The notes: generated by a model not told the origin, from the letters alone. Positions 1 through 12,607 are shown, counted from the stretch's first letter. The stretch: 64,000 bases of DNA from Pinus tabuliformis (GCA_031772625.1 CM062815.1:918312979-918376978); one strand, 5' to 3'. Numbers and translations: made by a program.

Positions 1-810
1 TCTTCCTCCCTCTGGGACCATGATTTGAGGCAAAGACTCTCTTGCTGCCCCAAAAACACAGATTTTCCTCATTCATAGGACTTCTAGTGTTTGCAACTCT
101 TTAGTAAATTAACAGTCCAGTTTTTCTTTACTTTAGATCTTCTTCATCATGCTCACTTCCTGATTTTCAATAGTCTCCTTTCATGCTTTCCTTTCCTACA
201 ACATTTCTTAGCATTTTCTTTCATATATCATAGTTTAGACCATTTCTATGCAAAACTCTGTCTTTCCCAAATGCACTCATTTCACTTGTTGCTTGATTTC
301 CTTGGTTGACTCTCAGTTTCTATGCAGCAGATCTCTTCCAGTAGTAGGAAAGCATATCAGAAATCACAACCTCCATCTGATCCATGCCCTATAGGTCTCC
401 CAAATCTCACCTCAATTCTACCCTAGTTTCCTTCATTTTTTCCATAGAACTTCTTCCTCTCTCCTTGAGAAAACCCAATCCTCTTTCTCTCTCCGATGAC
501 TCATGGTAGACCTTAGGTGCCCTAAGACCTCATTCTAACCTTAATCCACATTTTCCACCCACTCTCACACCCTTTAAATAGTGGAAATTTCTCTCGGCCT
601 CCTCCTGTAGGCCTCCTGTAGTTTCCTTGTTTTACTCCTGTAGATTTCCTGTGTCCTCCTGTAGTTTTTCTCGTAGGCTTTCTTTTGAAGGCCGAGTGTG
701 GGAAAAGCCTCCAGAAGGCCACCTAAGACCTCCTAGGACCCATCCACACCATCCTACATCATCTCAAGCTCCAAAACCGCCCTTCAACGCCACCTATTCA
801 CTGCCACACT
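1..810 (+). repeat. Element A 5' LTR, first visible part
   Basis: Matches 23399-24205 of the 3' LTR base by base with roughly 5% substitutions (9 differences in the first ~190 bases). It stops at 810, where the copia element begins, and resumes after 6875. Positions 592-672 hold four copies of a CTCCTGTAG-type motif that recurs elsewhere in this element. There is no coding capacity; short ORFs here are chance. Confidence 0.9.
806..810. repeat. Target-site duplication of the copia element, left copy (ACACT)
   Basis: ACACT at 806-810 is repeated at 6876-6880, directly flanking the copia LTR ends (TG...CA). It also joins the two halves of the interrupted LTR as in the intact copy near 24201-24206. 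Confidence 0.93.
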
Positions 811-1957
811 TGTTGAGATTGCAACAAGATGATGGAGCTTAGTGAAAAGAGTTGCCTTCACTAAGTGGGCCCGCAGGCTATTTTTGGCGCAAGTCTATTT
901 TTAGACTATGTCTATTTTTAGACATATGGATCATGTCTATGGATTGCAGGTTGCTGTTTATGGATGATTGATCAAGTTGGGAAAAAATAGATGGACTTCT
1001 ATTTTTGATGAAAGTGTGAGTGATCACAGTGTAAGGGATCAAAGTCTATTTTTAGACTGGCTGTCAAAAATAGAAAAGTCAAATATTATTATCTCACAAT
1101 AATATTTGGACTATAAACTTAATCTTATTCTCTTGGAGCACTTCAGTTTGAGCTACAGAGGTGGCACATGCAGCTGTCAGAAGGAAATACGCTTTTCTTA
1201 TGAGTCAGTTGAGTTTGGTGGAGTTGATTGTGGAGTTGATGGAGTTGTGTTCAGTTTAGCTTTGTTAAACTGGTTGTATTTAGTCTAACTGGAAAATAGA
1301 ATAGAGATGAGTTGGGTGAATTATTAATTCACAAGTTATTAAATCATAATACAACTAATGAATACATCAGTTAACTCAGTTGCATGTCAGTGCATGTTCA
1401 GTTCAACAGGGACAGGTGGTAGAGAATCAGATTGATATCAGTTGTGACTATAGTTGTGCACCAGATCTTGCAAAATCAAGGGATTGAGTATGCCAATGAG
1501 TTTGCTCACGTATTTTCCCACATTATAGCTTGTGCTCACGTCTAACAAAGTGTGAGTGACTATTTTGCAGGTGAAAAACGAGTTTGGTGAGCCATTCTCA
1601 TCAGTTCTTGAGCAGGTATTGAGCAGTGGAGGCAGGCAAGCAGTGGAAGAGATTTGGAGATCAGATCTGAGCTGTATTGTGTGTAACAGAGGTAGAGATA
1701 CTTGTGAGAAGTATTATGCTGTGTAATGTTACATGACTCAATCATTAATATACAGATAGTTGGGGTTTTTAGCGAGATGCTTTCGCCGGGATACATACTG
1801 TGTTAATGTGTGAATGCTCTTGATGTTTTATTGTTATTGATGCTGCTATATTGATGATCAACATAGAGGAGCTTATGTATTGTGTATGTTTTCCGCAATA
1901 GTACATGATCAGGATAATCTCCATTGAATACGTGTTAAATTATTCAAAATTTCTACA
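811..1957 (+). repeat. Copia 5' LTR
   Basis: Starts TGTTGAGATTG and ends TTTCTACA. Compared with the 3' LTR I count 19 substitutions over the distal ~750 bases (about 2.5%). There are also indels: a 17-bp tandem duplication of a 'gtctatttttagac' segment present only here (~894-920), and a ~40-bp stretch present only in the 3' LTR (near 6085-6125). Confidence 0.93.
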
Positions 1958-2013
1958 TGGTATCAGAGCGAGCTAGATAATTGTAGAAAAAGTTTCTACA
2001 TGGTATCGGAGCT
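1958..2013 (+). other. Copia primer-binding site, with a second imperfect copy
   Basis: TGGTATCAGAGC at 1958-1969 is the standard plant copia PBS for initiator Met-tRNA and abuts the LTR. At 1991-2013 the LTR-end/PBS junction is repeated imperfectly (TTTCTACATGGTATCGGAGC), about 42 bases downstream. Only the first copy is a proper PBS. Confidence 0.88.
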
Positions 2014-2110
2014 GTTGATCATCAGATCTACTATTCAGGAAGTGTTTACATTCTATTTCTTCAGGAAGAGTCTGTAATCGGGCCAGGTAGCCTCTGGATT
2101 CATCCTTCTT

Positions 2111-5100
2111 TTGAAAGGTGATATATCCGGTGAATGCCCATACAGTCAATCTCTGTACGAGAAATATTGTGTTCTCACGAATTCTAGATCGGAGGCGGTT
2201 GAGTTTGGAGCTGGTGGAAATCAAATTTGCAGCAGTGTTGTTGAAATGTCTTTCAACGGATTGCAAATGTTATTCCAAAGCAAGAGCGACCTGGCGCTCA
2301 AGGATAAACTCAGTAACAATAAAGGTGAGAATGGATCTTCATCAAAGGTATCTGATGAAGAGAATTGCGCTTTGGCTACCAAAGCAAAGAAGGGGAAGAA
2401 CAAGAAAGCTTCTCATTCCGGTGCGAAAGGCAAGAAGCAGGACATGTCCAAGGTGAAGTGTTTTCACTGTCACCAGCACGGACACTATGCCACTAATTGT
2501 CCGCAGAAGAAGAAGAACAAGCAGGCTGCTGGATCTTCAGCAGGAGAGGCTCTAGCCTCACAGTCTGAGCTTGATTTTTCATTGATCGCATGCTTGGTTT
2601 CAAGTGTGATGGGATCAGTGTGGTTCTTGGACAGTGGTGTGTCTTTTCACATGACGGGAGATAGAGATTTGTTCTCTGATCTGGAGGACAAAGATCTTGG
2701 AGTGCACATCGAGATGGGCAATGATGGTAGATATAGTGCGACCGGTATCGGTACCATTTCCTTTGAGAGGGAGTCTGGTAAACCCTTTGTATTGAAGAAA
2801 GTCATGCATGTTCCAGGATTGAAGAAGAATCTCATCTCAGTGGCGATGTTAGAAGACACGGGGTATGATGTTGTTTTCAGTGAGGGAAAGGCTTTCCTGC
2901 GCAACAAGACAACTGGTGAGACCCGGAAGATAGGGGTTCGAGTGAGTAACCTTTATCAGTTGCATGTAGATGGATGCGCAGCAATGGCAGGCAAGGCAGA
3001 AGGATTGGTGAGCCGGGATGATGGCGAGTTGTGGCACAGGAGATTGGGTCACCTTCACCATGGAGCCTTGAAGATACTGCAGCAGATCACTACAGGGCTT
3101 CCTAAAGGCACACTTGCATAGTCAGATCAGTGCAAGGGGTGTACTTTGGGGAAGTTTGTGAAAGCCACCTTTCACAAGAAGGATAGTCACGCCAAGACGA
3201 TCCTTGAGAGAATTCACACAGACGTGTGTGGACCTTTCTCAGTTGCTTCGACAGCAAAACACAGGTATTATGTGATTTTTGTTGATGATTTCTCTTGTAA
3301 GTGCTGGATCTTCTTCATGCAGAAGAAGAGCGAGACATATTCAAAGTTCTGTGAATTCAAAGCACTGGTCGAGAAGGAGTCGGGGAAGAAGGTGAAGGCT
3401 CTTAGGAGCGATAATGGTGGTGAATACATCTCGGACGAGTTCAAGGATTTCTGCAAGACAGAAGGGATTCGTAGAGAGCTCATAGCTCCCCATAACCCAC
3501 AGCAGAACGGGGTAGCTGAGCGGAAGAACAGAACGATCGTGGTTGCTACACGGGCAATGTTGCATGATCAGGGCCTACCCCTTCACTTGTGGGCGGAAGG
3601 ATGCAATACAGCAGTTTATGTGCAGAACCGTTGTCCTCATAGGATACTTGGCATGAGTACACCTGAGGAGGCTTATTCTAGTAAGAAGCCTGATCTTTCT
3701 CATTTGAGGATTTTTGGTGCTAACTTTTACATGCATGTGAAGAAGGATGCCAGGAAGAAGTTGGAGCCGACCGCAGAGGTTGGGATATTTGTGGGGTACA
3801 CTGATACGCCTCACAACTATCGTGTGTATTTTCCAGACAGTGGTAAAACTGTTGTGCGACGGGATATAAAATTTCAGGAGGAGAAAGCCATGAAGTGTTC
3901 GCTTGAGAGGGAGCTATACTTGCATGCAGATGAGGAGCTATTAGTTCCTAAGGATGAGCTTCAGGACATGGATCAGCCACAGGACGAGGTTCATGGAGTG
4001 GAAGAGACCACTCATGCAGCGCCAACCATCAGAGGGTGAAAGAGCTTGACAGAAGCTGAGCGACTGGCTCAAGATGCAGAGAAAGTTGTAGGACCACCTA
4101 CAACCCAACGCAGGCAGAGACAGTCACCTGATTAGTACACTGGATACATGGCTCTTATGAGCAAGTGTGTTGTGACTGAGCCATCCTCTTTCGAGGAAGC
4201 TGTGGAGGATCCCGCATGGGTAGACGCCATGGTGGAAGAGTATGATTCTATTGTCAGAAACAGTGCATGGGAGATTGTTCCTAGACCGGAAGGGAAATCA
4301 GTGGTGGGTTTGAGATGGATCTACAAAGTTAAGCAGGCAGCTGACGGGAGTGTAGAGAAGTACAAGGCAAGATTTGTTGCCCGAGGATTTTCATAGATTG
4401 AGGGGATCGATTATGAGGAGACCTTTGCACCTGTTGCAAGTTATTCTTCCATATGGACGATTCTTTCTCTCTCAGCGCAGTTGGGATGGCATATTCATCA
4501 GATGGATGTGAAGACTACGTTCCTCAATGGAGTCATTGAGGAGGAGGTGTACATTGAGCAACCCGAAGGCCTTGAAGTCTTCAGCAGCGAGTCGCATGTG
4601 TGCAGGCTCAAGAGAGCGTTGTATGGGTTGAAGCAAGCACCACGTGCTTGGTACACATGGATAGACAGCTATTTCATAGGACTTGGATTCTCCAAGAGCG
4701 AGGTGGATCCGAACCTATACCAGATTGTGGTGGAGGGTAAGTTGCTTATCATTGTACTGTATGTTGATGATTTGATTCTAACGGGTGATGAACTGTTGAT
4801 ACTGTCATGCAAGAAGGATCTTGCTACAGAGTTTGAGATGAAGGATTTGGGCCTCCTTCACTATTTCCTAGGATTGGAAATATGGCAGTGCAGTGGTGGA
4901 CTGTTTGTTTCTCAGGGAAAGTATGCTCGGGAGATACTGGAGAAGTTCAACATGCATGGCTGCAAGCCTATTGATACTCCTCTTCCTGAAGGTTGGAGGA
5001 AGGAGGATGCCACTTCGGGAGAAGAAGTGGATGCCACTGTTTATCGACAGTTGGTGGGGTGGCTGATGTATTTGGTCAATACACGACCTGATATATGCTA

Positions 5101-5674
5101 TGCAATTAACCATCTTTCACAAGCTATGGTTAAGCCTACCAAGCTCTTCTGGAAGGCGGGCAAGCATGTATTGCGCTACTTGAGAGGCACATCGGGATAT
5201 GGTTTGTGGTACAGACAGGAGGATGAGGTGAAGCTATGTGGCTTCACGGATGCAGATTGGGCAGGGAGCCCAGCAGACAGAAAGAGAACATCAGGAGGGG
5301 TCTTCAGTATTGGATCGATAACAGTTTCTTGGTACAGCAGGAAACAGAGGTCCGTGGCACTCAGTTCAGCGGAGGCCGAGTATATGGCAGCAAGTTTGGC
5401 TGCATGCGAGGCTATATGGATGAGGAAGATCCTGGTTGGTTTGTTCGGTTCTCATTTGGATCCTACTGTGATTTACTGTGATAAACAGAGTTGCATTAAA
5501 CTCTCAGCTAATCCTGTATTTCATGATAGATCTAAACATATTGACATCAGGTACCATCATATCAGAGATTGTGTGCAGCGGAGGATTATGTTTCTTTCAT
5601 ACATTCCAACGGAGGATCAGGATGCTGATATTCTGACGAAGGCTCTCACCAGGAGCAAATTCAAGTACCACTGA
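2111..5674 (+). pseudogene. Copia gag-pol polyprotein remnant, one frame with four in-frame stops
   Basis: One reading frame runs the whole way, broken only by TAG at 3119, TGA at 4037, TAG at 4133 and TAG at 4394. In order it shows a basic gag tail, a CCHC zinc knuckle (CFHCHQHGHYATNC, near 2458-2500), a protease active site WFLDSG (~2620; DSGVS here), the GAG-pre-integrase motif LWHRRLGHLHHG, an integrase core with conserved RSDNGGEY and QQNGVAERKN, RT with QMDVKTTFLNG, LYGLKQAPRAWY and the YVDD catalytic motif (~4760), and RNase H with ADWAG and the terminal KHIDIRYHHIRD. Only ~150 bases separate the LTR from the gag tail, so the usual N-terminal gag domain is missing. Each stop is one C-to-T step from Gln or Arg. 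The first in-frame ATG is near 2246. Confidence 0.93.
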
Positions 5675-5710
5675 GGCAGGATATGGGTTGCTGATAATCC
5701 ATATCTTGTC

Positions 5711-5719
5711 GAGAGGGAG
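5711..5719 (+). other. Copia polypurine tract
   Basis: GAGAGGGAG directly precedes the 3' LTR start TGTTGAG, the position of plus-strand priming. Confidence 0.85.
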
Positions 5720-6875
5720 TGTTGAGATTGCAACAAGATGATGGAGCTTAGTGAAAAGAGTCGCCTTCACTAAGTGGGCCCGCAGGCTATTTTTGGCGCA
5801 AGTCTATTTTTAGACATATGGATCATGTCTATGGATTGCAGGTTGTTGTTTATGGATGATTGATCAAGTTGGGAAAAAATAGATGGACTTCTATTTTTGA
5901 TGAAAGTGTGAGTGATCAAATTCTATTTTTAAACTGGCTGTCAAAAATAGAAAAGTCAAATATTATTATCTCACAATAATATTTGGACTATAAACTTAAT
6001 CTTATTCTCTTGGAGAACTTCAGTTTGAGCTACAGAGGTGGCACATGCAGCTGTCAGAAGGAAATACGCTTTTCGCATGAGTCATTTGAGTTGTTGCATG
6101 CATGACTTCAGTTAGAACTCAATCAGTTGAGTTTGGTGGAGTTGATTGTGGAGTTGATGGAGTTGTGTTCAGTTTAGCTTTGTTAAACTGGTTGTATTTA
6201 GTCTAACTGGAAAATAGACTAGAGATGAGTTGGGTGAATTATTAATTCACAAGTTATTAACTCATAATACAACTAATGAATACATCAGTTAACTCAGTTG
6301 CATGTCAGTGCATGTTCAGTTCAACAAGGACAGGTGGTAGAGAATCAGATTGCTATCAGTTGTGACTATAGTTGTGCACCAGATCTTGCACAATCAAGGG
6401 ATTGAGTATGCCAATGAGTTTGCTCACGTATTTGCCCACATTATAGCTTGTGCTCACGTCCAACAAAGTGTGAGTGACTATTTTGAAGGTGAAAAACGAG
6501 TTTGGTGAGCCATTCTCATCAGTTCTTGAGCAGGTATTAAGCAGTGGAGGCAGGCAAGCAGTGGAAGAGATTTGGAGATCAGATCTGAGCTGTATTGTGT
6601 GTAACAAAGGTGGAGATACTTGTGAGAAGTATTATGCTGTGTAATGTTACATGACTCAATCATTAATATACAGATAGTTGGGGTTTTTAGCGAGATGCTT
6701 TCCCTGGGATACATACTATGTTAATGTGTGACTACTCTTGATGTTTTATTGTTATTGATGCTGCTATATTGATGATCAACGTAGAGGAGCTTATGTATTG
6801 TGTATGTTTTCCGCAATAGTACATGATCAGGATAATCTCCGTTGAATATGTGTTAAATTATTCAAAATTTCTACA
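5720..6875 (+). repeat. Copia 3' LTR
   Basis: 1156 bp, TG...CA ends, followed at once by ACACT (6876-6880). Nearly collinear with 811-1957. Confidence 0.94.
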
Positions 6876-7367
6876 ACACTCACACACAATAAATTACACG
6901 CATATCAAATTCACATAAAAATACATAAAAATCCAAAAATATGTTTTTTGCTTATTTACTTCAAGAAATAGCATGGTTAGATGTTGTTTACTTTCTTGAG
7001 TAGGTAATGGCATTCCTTTCATGGTTTCTATAGTGCTTTTTACAAAAGTAGAATTAGCTGGTTAACTAGGGTTTGCTAGGTTTTGCTTTACATTCGAGTC
7101 TTTCTCCTTTCTACAGTTAGAATAGCATCTGTAGAGTAATATTTCTTTCCTTTCATTACACATAGAGCTTCTTTCGAAATTCATAGAAGTTGGCTTGAGC
7201 TCCTAGGGATCTTGCACCGGCTGACCAAGTGACAACCTGCAGCGAGAACTAGTACTTGTGCATACAACACCGACGCTTCCAAGTTTGTTACGAACTACTG
7301 GGTTGATAAGAGTAAAGTAGGCAGCCCAGAAGTTGCAGTATTATTGTTGCAATACTGGTGCTCACCA
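6876..7367 (+). repeat. Element A 5' LTR, second part (starts with the copia target-site duplication)
   Basis: Continues the LTR broken at 810 and matches 24202-24684. It ends GCTCACCA, five bases before the PBS. A 10-base insertion ('tacataaaaa') near 6925 is absent from the 3' LTR. Confidence 0.9.
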
Positions 7368-7372
7368 CTTTT

Positions 7373-7390
7373 TGGCGCCATTTCCGGGGA
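7373..7390 (+). other. Element A primer-binding site, Asp-tRNA type
   Basis: TGGCGCCATTTCCGGGGA is complementary to the 3' end of plant Asp-tRNA (GTC) except at two positions. It lies five bases after the LTR end. Athila-type elements commonly use this tRNA. Confidence 0.82.
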
Positions 7391-7464
7391 AGCGTCAGAG
7401 TATTCTGTGATTACTACTTTCTTCTATTTCCTATTGCACCATTCTACTAATAGTTTATTTCAAC

Positions 7465-7626
7465 AAAAGTAGACTAGTCCTTTCTTTTCTTTCAAGTTCT
7501 ACATTTCCTTGCTTTCCTTTTCAATTCTACAAATTTCATTTCAGAAAAAGTAGACTAGTCATTTCTTCTCCTTCAATTCTACACTTCCTTGCTTTCATTT
7601 TCAATTCTGCAAATTTCTATTTAGCA
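7465..7626 (+). repeat. 81-bp tandem duplication in element A leader
   Basis: Two adjacent diverged copies, 7465-7545 and 7546-7626, each starting AAAAGTAGACTAGTC and containing TTCCTTGCTTTC and TTTTCAATTCT. Pyrimidine-rich, non-coding; it separates the PBS from gag. Confidence 0.8.
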
Positions 7627-7735
7627 AGTTTTTTTCAGCTAGTTGCAATTTGTTTTGTTCGATCAATTTCAGTTTCTGCAGGTACTATTAGTGTGCGGAA
7701 AAATAAACAAAAACCAACCAAAAATATTTCCTTTC

Positions 7736-9157
7736 ATGCCTCGTAGGAATAGAGATAACTCAAGAAAATGTTTGCCCAACACCCCCATTGCTTCACATAG
7801 GCAACCTTCTCTCTTCTTCGGTGGCTGCGATGAAGAAGAACCCTTAGGTGAACAACCAGACATATTTGAAGAACTTATAGGGGAAGAAGAAGAAGAAAAG
7901 ATTCCTTTGGAGCCATTGGATGAAAAAATAAATGCTAGGGGGAATGGAGAGAGAATAGAGGGTACCTTTCCCATTCGGGAGACCAATGGGGACACCAAAA
8001 TGAAGTATATAAGCCCTTCCGCCCTACCTCATTTCCATGGTCTGACTACAAAATATCCTGACACCTTCATGTTCGAGTTTGTTGTCATATGTCGAACTTA
8101 TGACTATGCAGAAGATGAGAAAAAGTTGAAACTGTTCCCTTCTACTCTCATGATGCAGCACTACACTGCTTCATGGGATTACCTGGCAATAGCATCACAA
8201 CTTCGACTCAGATGCTGCAAGCCTTTAACAACATGTATCGAGACTATTGTAGGTCAAAAGATACTAAAGAAGAAATCTTATGAATGGCCATAGGAAGTGA
8301 TGAGTCCCTGGAAGACTATGAAGAGAGGTTCCAGCTCAGTTACAAAAGGGTCCAGTGTACACTTGACCTTGAGTCTCTGAAGTTGGTCCTGCTCAGGGGA
8401 ATTCGGGAATACCTCTTAGACACCCTCCATATACTGGCTGGGGGAGACATCTACCAACTCCTATGAGGACATAAAGACTGTTTTTAGAAACCATTCTAGA
8501 GCAGCCAGAAAGAAAGGTAGGGGGAGTCAACCCATAGCCAATACCTCTTCCTCCAGTTCATCCATTAAAGGATAAATTGGAAACATGCTGGAAGACTTCA
8601 AGAGTGATATGTTGTAGACTCTTTCCATGCAAATGGATACCTTACATATCAAAAGAAAACAAGAGGAAGAAGAGAGGGCTTTGGCCATTTTTTGCCCTAG
8701 ATGCACAAGGAGGCATCCTAAGAATGAATGCCCATTGAACTCTATAGAGGTTTGTTTAGTTTGTGAAGAAAATCATTCCACAGATAAGTTCCCTTCCTTG
8801 CTTGGACTAAATGCTATATATCAAGGGGCCAAGGGAGTCACTGGACAACTCTATTACATAAACCAGAAGAGGCCACATGGACCTAGACCGTACCAACAAG
8901 GGATGCATGGGACATCTCAGGCATACTACAACCCCAACCAAGTCACCTCCATATCTTCTTGGGGCCCTCCTACTCATCCTTCCTGGTCCACGCCTCCTCG
9001 TTGGTCCTTCACATCTCAATATCATGCCCAACTAGTCGCTCATTCATTTCAATCCTATGCTCAACCACAACCTCAATGGAATGCATCTCATCAGGGGTGG
9101 AGGCCCCAATACAACCCTTTTCCATTGATTCTTGGGAGTACCTTGCTTATTTCGTAG
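7736..9157 (+). pseudogene. Element A gag remnant
   Basis: Starts at an ATG (MPRRNRDNSRK), has an acidic N-terminus and a degraded capsid-like middle (DESLEDYEERFQLSYKR, ~8296). It ends with a double zinc knuckle at ~8690-8800 (CPRCTRRHPKNEC, then CLVCEENHSTDKF). The second knuckle has Phe where the final Cys is expected. Frame changes occur near 8284 and again near 8466, and stops lie at 8291-8293, 8464-8466 and around 8570-8620. A Pro/Tyr/Gln-rich tail follows. The product would be the capsid/nucleocapsid protein. Confidence 0.82.
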
Positions 9158-9180
9158 TTCTCTAGCCAAAGGAAAAGCTC

Positions 9181-12100
9181 ACTGGGTATCCTCTTATTCT
9201 GGGAAGACCCTGGTTGGCTACATCCGATGCCTACATCAGTTGTCGAGCTGGGAACATGACCATAAATAATGGGCACATGTCCAAGCAGTTAATCCTATAT
9301 CCTCCTGCCCAACCCTTGCTAGAACATGATCTACCTCTCTAGTTGGAGGAGGAAGATGAGGATGAAGTTTATTCTGCACCACTTTGTGCATTAGAAATCG
9401 CCATGGGGGGAAAACCGCAAGATGAGGATGATATGATTGAAAATTTGATTCAAAATCCACCTCCCAGTGTATCACCATTAGAGGACATAGTAAGAGAAAC
9501 CCAAAACAACCCCTCCATTGATCTCTGTGCAACCGACTCCACTTCTCTCTGTGTTAAGAATATAGAGTTCGGCCTAGAAAGAACATTGAAAATCAATCCA
9601 TCCCTATCTACTTCCCAGGAGGAGCTGTGTAGCCTACTAAGAAAACATCTAGCTGCCTTCACCTGGAGTTATAAGGAGATGAAGGGAGTGCACACTTCAG
9701 TATGTACTCATCATATATACATCATGGAATATTGTAAACCAGTCAGGCAGCCTCAAAGGAGGATGAATCCAGCACTTAAAGATATTGTTAAGGAAGAACT
9801 GCAGAAATTGCTTGATGTAGGATCATCTATCCCATCTATGATAGTGAATGGGTCTCTCCTTTGGTGCTAGTGCCAAAGAAAAATGGTAAGTGGATAATCT
9901 GTGTTGACTATCAAGAATTGAACAAAGCCACTAAAAAGGACCATTTTCCTTTACCTTTCATAGATCAAGTGTTAGACGGTTTGGTAGGGAAAAAGTTTTT
10001 CTCCTTCCTAGATGGGTTCAGTGGGTACAATCAAATTCAAATCAGCTCGGAAGACAAAGATAAGACCACTTTCACTTTTCCTTGGGTAATTTTGCATATT
10101 GGGTCATTCCTTTTGGTTTTTGCAATGCTCCAACCACTTTCCAAAGACTGGTATTGAGTATATTTTCTGAACTAGTTCATGATGCAGTAGAAATATACAT
10201 GGATGATTTTACTCCTTATGGTTCTGACTTTCAGGAAGATTTGTCTAACCTAGGAAAAGTTCTAGACAAGTGTATTGAGATGAACCTATCCCTCAGTCTA
10301 GAAAAATGTGAATTTTTGATGACTAAAGGGACCGTGCTAGGTCATGTAATATCTCAGCAAGGACTGCAGGTGGACCCCAACAAAATTGCCATCATCCAAA
10401 GGGTCCCACCTCCTCAAAAAGTGAGAGATGTCAGAAGTTTCCTAGTCTTAGTTGGATATTACAGGAGATTCATTAAAGACTTCAGCAAGTTAGCATCTCC
10501 TTTGTTTGGCCTCTTAGGCAAAGATGTTGAGTTCATATGGTCAAAAAACTGTCAAGAAGCCCTATATACCTTGAAGAGCAAGTTAGTGACTGCCACAATT
10601 CTTAGAGGCCCAAACTGGGCCCTACCTTTCCACTTTCACATAGATGCCTCGAACAAAGCAATAGGAGCAGCCTTAGGACAAATTGATGAAAAGTTACCTT
10701 ATGCCATATACTTTAAAAGCAAAAACTTGTCAAAGGTAGAGTTAAACTATACAATGACCGAGAAGGAACTCCTAGCTGTCGTGCATTCCTTAAAAAAATT
10801 TAGACATTATATCACAGGCTATCAAACCTTTGTGCACACTGATCATGCTGCAATTAGATATTTAATGAACAAACCAAATGTAAATGCTCACATTATGTGA
10901 TGATTTCTTTTACTGCAGCAGTTTGATTTGACCATTATTGATAAGCCTCGTAAAGAAAATGTTGTTGTTGACTTTTTGTCTAGAGTAAACTTGCCTACAG
11001 GTGAAGAAGGAATGGTGGATGACAAAATGCTAGATGAGCATCTATTTTCTATATCATTACTCTCTCCATGGTTTGCTGATATAGCAGACTACTTGGTTTC
11101 AACACAATTCCCACCACACCTATCCTCAAAAGAGAAGAGCAAGATAGTAAGGAAAAGTGCCCATTTCACCTAGATTGGAGGCAATCTCTTCAAATTTGGC
11201 CCAGATCAGATCTTGAGAAGATGTTTCAGGGAGGAAGAAGTCTTTGACATCCTCCTGACCTATCATGACGAACCTTGTGGAGGTCATTTTGCAGCAAAAA
11301 GAACTGCCTTCAAGATATTGCAAGCAGGCTACTACTGGCCCACTCTTCATCAGGATGTAAGGAGATATACACGCCGATGTGATTAGTGTCAGAGGATGGG
11401 GAAACCTACTCCAAAGGATGATATGCCCATGCAACCTCAAGTGACCTTTGAGCCATTTTAGAAGTGGGGCATGGACTTTGTGGGGCCTATCAGCCCTCCT
11501 TCAAAGCAGAAACAATACATCATTGTGTGCATCGTCTACCTGAAAAAGTGGGCAGAGACAAAAGAAATCAAAGAAGCGATAGAGGAAAAAGTAGCTGAGT
11601 TTTTTAGAGAAAATATATTCTACAAGTTCGAGTATCCGAGAGATTTGGTCACAGATTAAGGCAGTTAGTTCACTTCTGACTTGATTGAAGACCTGCTCAC
11701 ACATCATAAGATCAAGCACGGGACTTCCACACCTTACAATCCACAAGCCAATGGGCAAGTGGAGGTCACTAACAGAGCATTGGAAGGGATCCTGACCAAG
11801 GTAGTGAGCAGCAAGAGAAAAGACTGGGCGGACAAATTAGTTGAGGCCACTTAGGCTTACAACACCACATGGAAGACCACCATTGGGTTCACACCCTATG
11901 AACTAGTCTATGGGAAGAAAGCTTTGTTGTCAATAGAATTTGAGTTCAATACACTGAGGATGGCAGCTCAGCTAGACCTAGACCTCAGCCATGCACAGAA
12001 GGAGAGATTACTTCAGCTCAATGGATTGGATGAATACAGATTGTAAGCCCTTCTCCATACAGAGGTAGTTCAGCTTCAGAGAAAGATATGGCATGACAAA

Positions 12101-12325
12101 AATATCAAGGAGAAACAATTTCAAGAGGGAGATTGGGCACTACTCTATGATTCAAGATACAAAGATTTCAAAGGAAAGCTGAGGAAAAGATGGCTGGGAC
12201 CCTACACTGTGGAGAAATGTGATGACAATGGTTCAGTTCTGATTAGAACCATTGATGATGAAGCCATCCCCATGCTTGTCAATGGACATCAGTTGAAAGT
12301 CTACAAGAAACCCCTCTCCAAGTGA
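9181..12325 (+). pseudogene. Element A pol remnant (protease tail, RT, RNase H, integrase)
   Basis: Begins with the end of an aspartic protease (LILGRPWLATSDAYISC, ~9195); the active-site half is missing. RT shows FLDGFSGYNQIQIS (~10005), a frameshift near 10084, and the catalytic YMDDF (~10197). RNase H follows (HIDASNKAIGAALG, TEKELLAVV, TDHAAIRYL). The integrase has an HHCC-type zinc region (YHDEPCGGHFA ... CQRMG), the core start KWGMDFVGP (~11463), PYNPQANGQVEVTNRALEG (~11735) and a C-terminal domain ending near KVYKKPLSK. From ~10082 on it is one frame with stops near 10898, 11171, 11383, 11459, 11657, 11666, 11852 and 12043, most of them where Gln or Arg would fit; at least one falls at a likely Trp codon. 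The copy is dead. Confidence 0.9.
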
Positions 12326-12427
12326 GAGTTTATTGAAGATTTGAATAAAATAGTGATGGTAGTGGAGCATGTCTTAGCTTCCACTTCACTCACTCACTGA
12401 AGAAAAGAAATCAAAAAATAAGGACTC

Positions 12428-12607
12428 AAGTGAAAACCTCCCTGAGGAACTTAAATCCCATCATTGGGTCGAAAACCTCTTCTTAGGCAGCCCAGGGATG
12501 TCAAAAAAAAGAAAAGAAAGAAAAAAGAATAAGATCCCTGGGTGAAAACCTCCCTTGGAGGTGCTCAAGACAGGAAATTAGGGTGAAAACCTCTCTGAGG
12601 CACCCTA
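12428..12607 (+). repeat. Array of four GAAAACCTC...GAGG hairpin units
   Basis: Four units share the core GAAAACCTC followed within a few bases by GAGG or a variant: 12431-12447, 12471-12487, 12543-12561 and 12585-12600. The outer flanks pair although they differ between units: AAGT/ACTT (12428/12449), TGGG/CCCA (12465/12491) and TAGGGTG/CACCCTA (12579/12601). CCCAGGGAT (12491-12499) also pairs with ATCCCTGGG (12534-12542). The array lies just after pol. Paired flanks of differing sequence suggest RNA structure; the function is unknown. Confidence 0.7.

Larger units (their letters stand above)
811..6875 (+). mobile_element. Ty1/copia retrotransposon nested in the LTR of element A
   Basis: A 6065-bp element with LTRs at 811-1957 and 5720-6875, a 5-bp target duplication ACACT, an initiator-Met-tRNA PBS directly after the 5' LTR and a purine tract GAGAGGGAG directly before the 3' LTR. 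The coding region holds zinc knuckle, protease, integrase, RT and RNase H in the Ty1/copia order (integrase before RT). It is inactive: the main frame has four in-frame stops and most of the gag N-terminus is absent. Confidence 0.95.
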
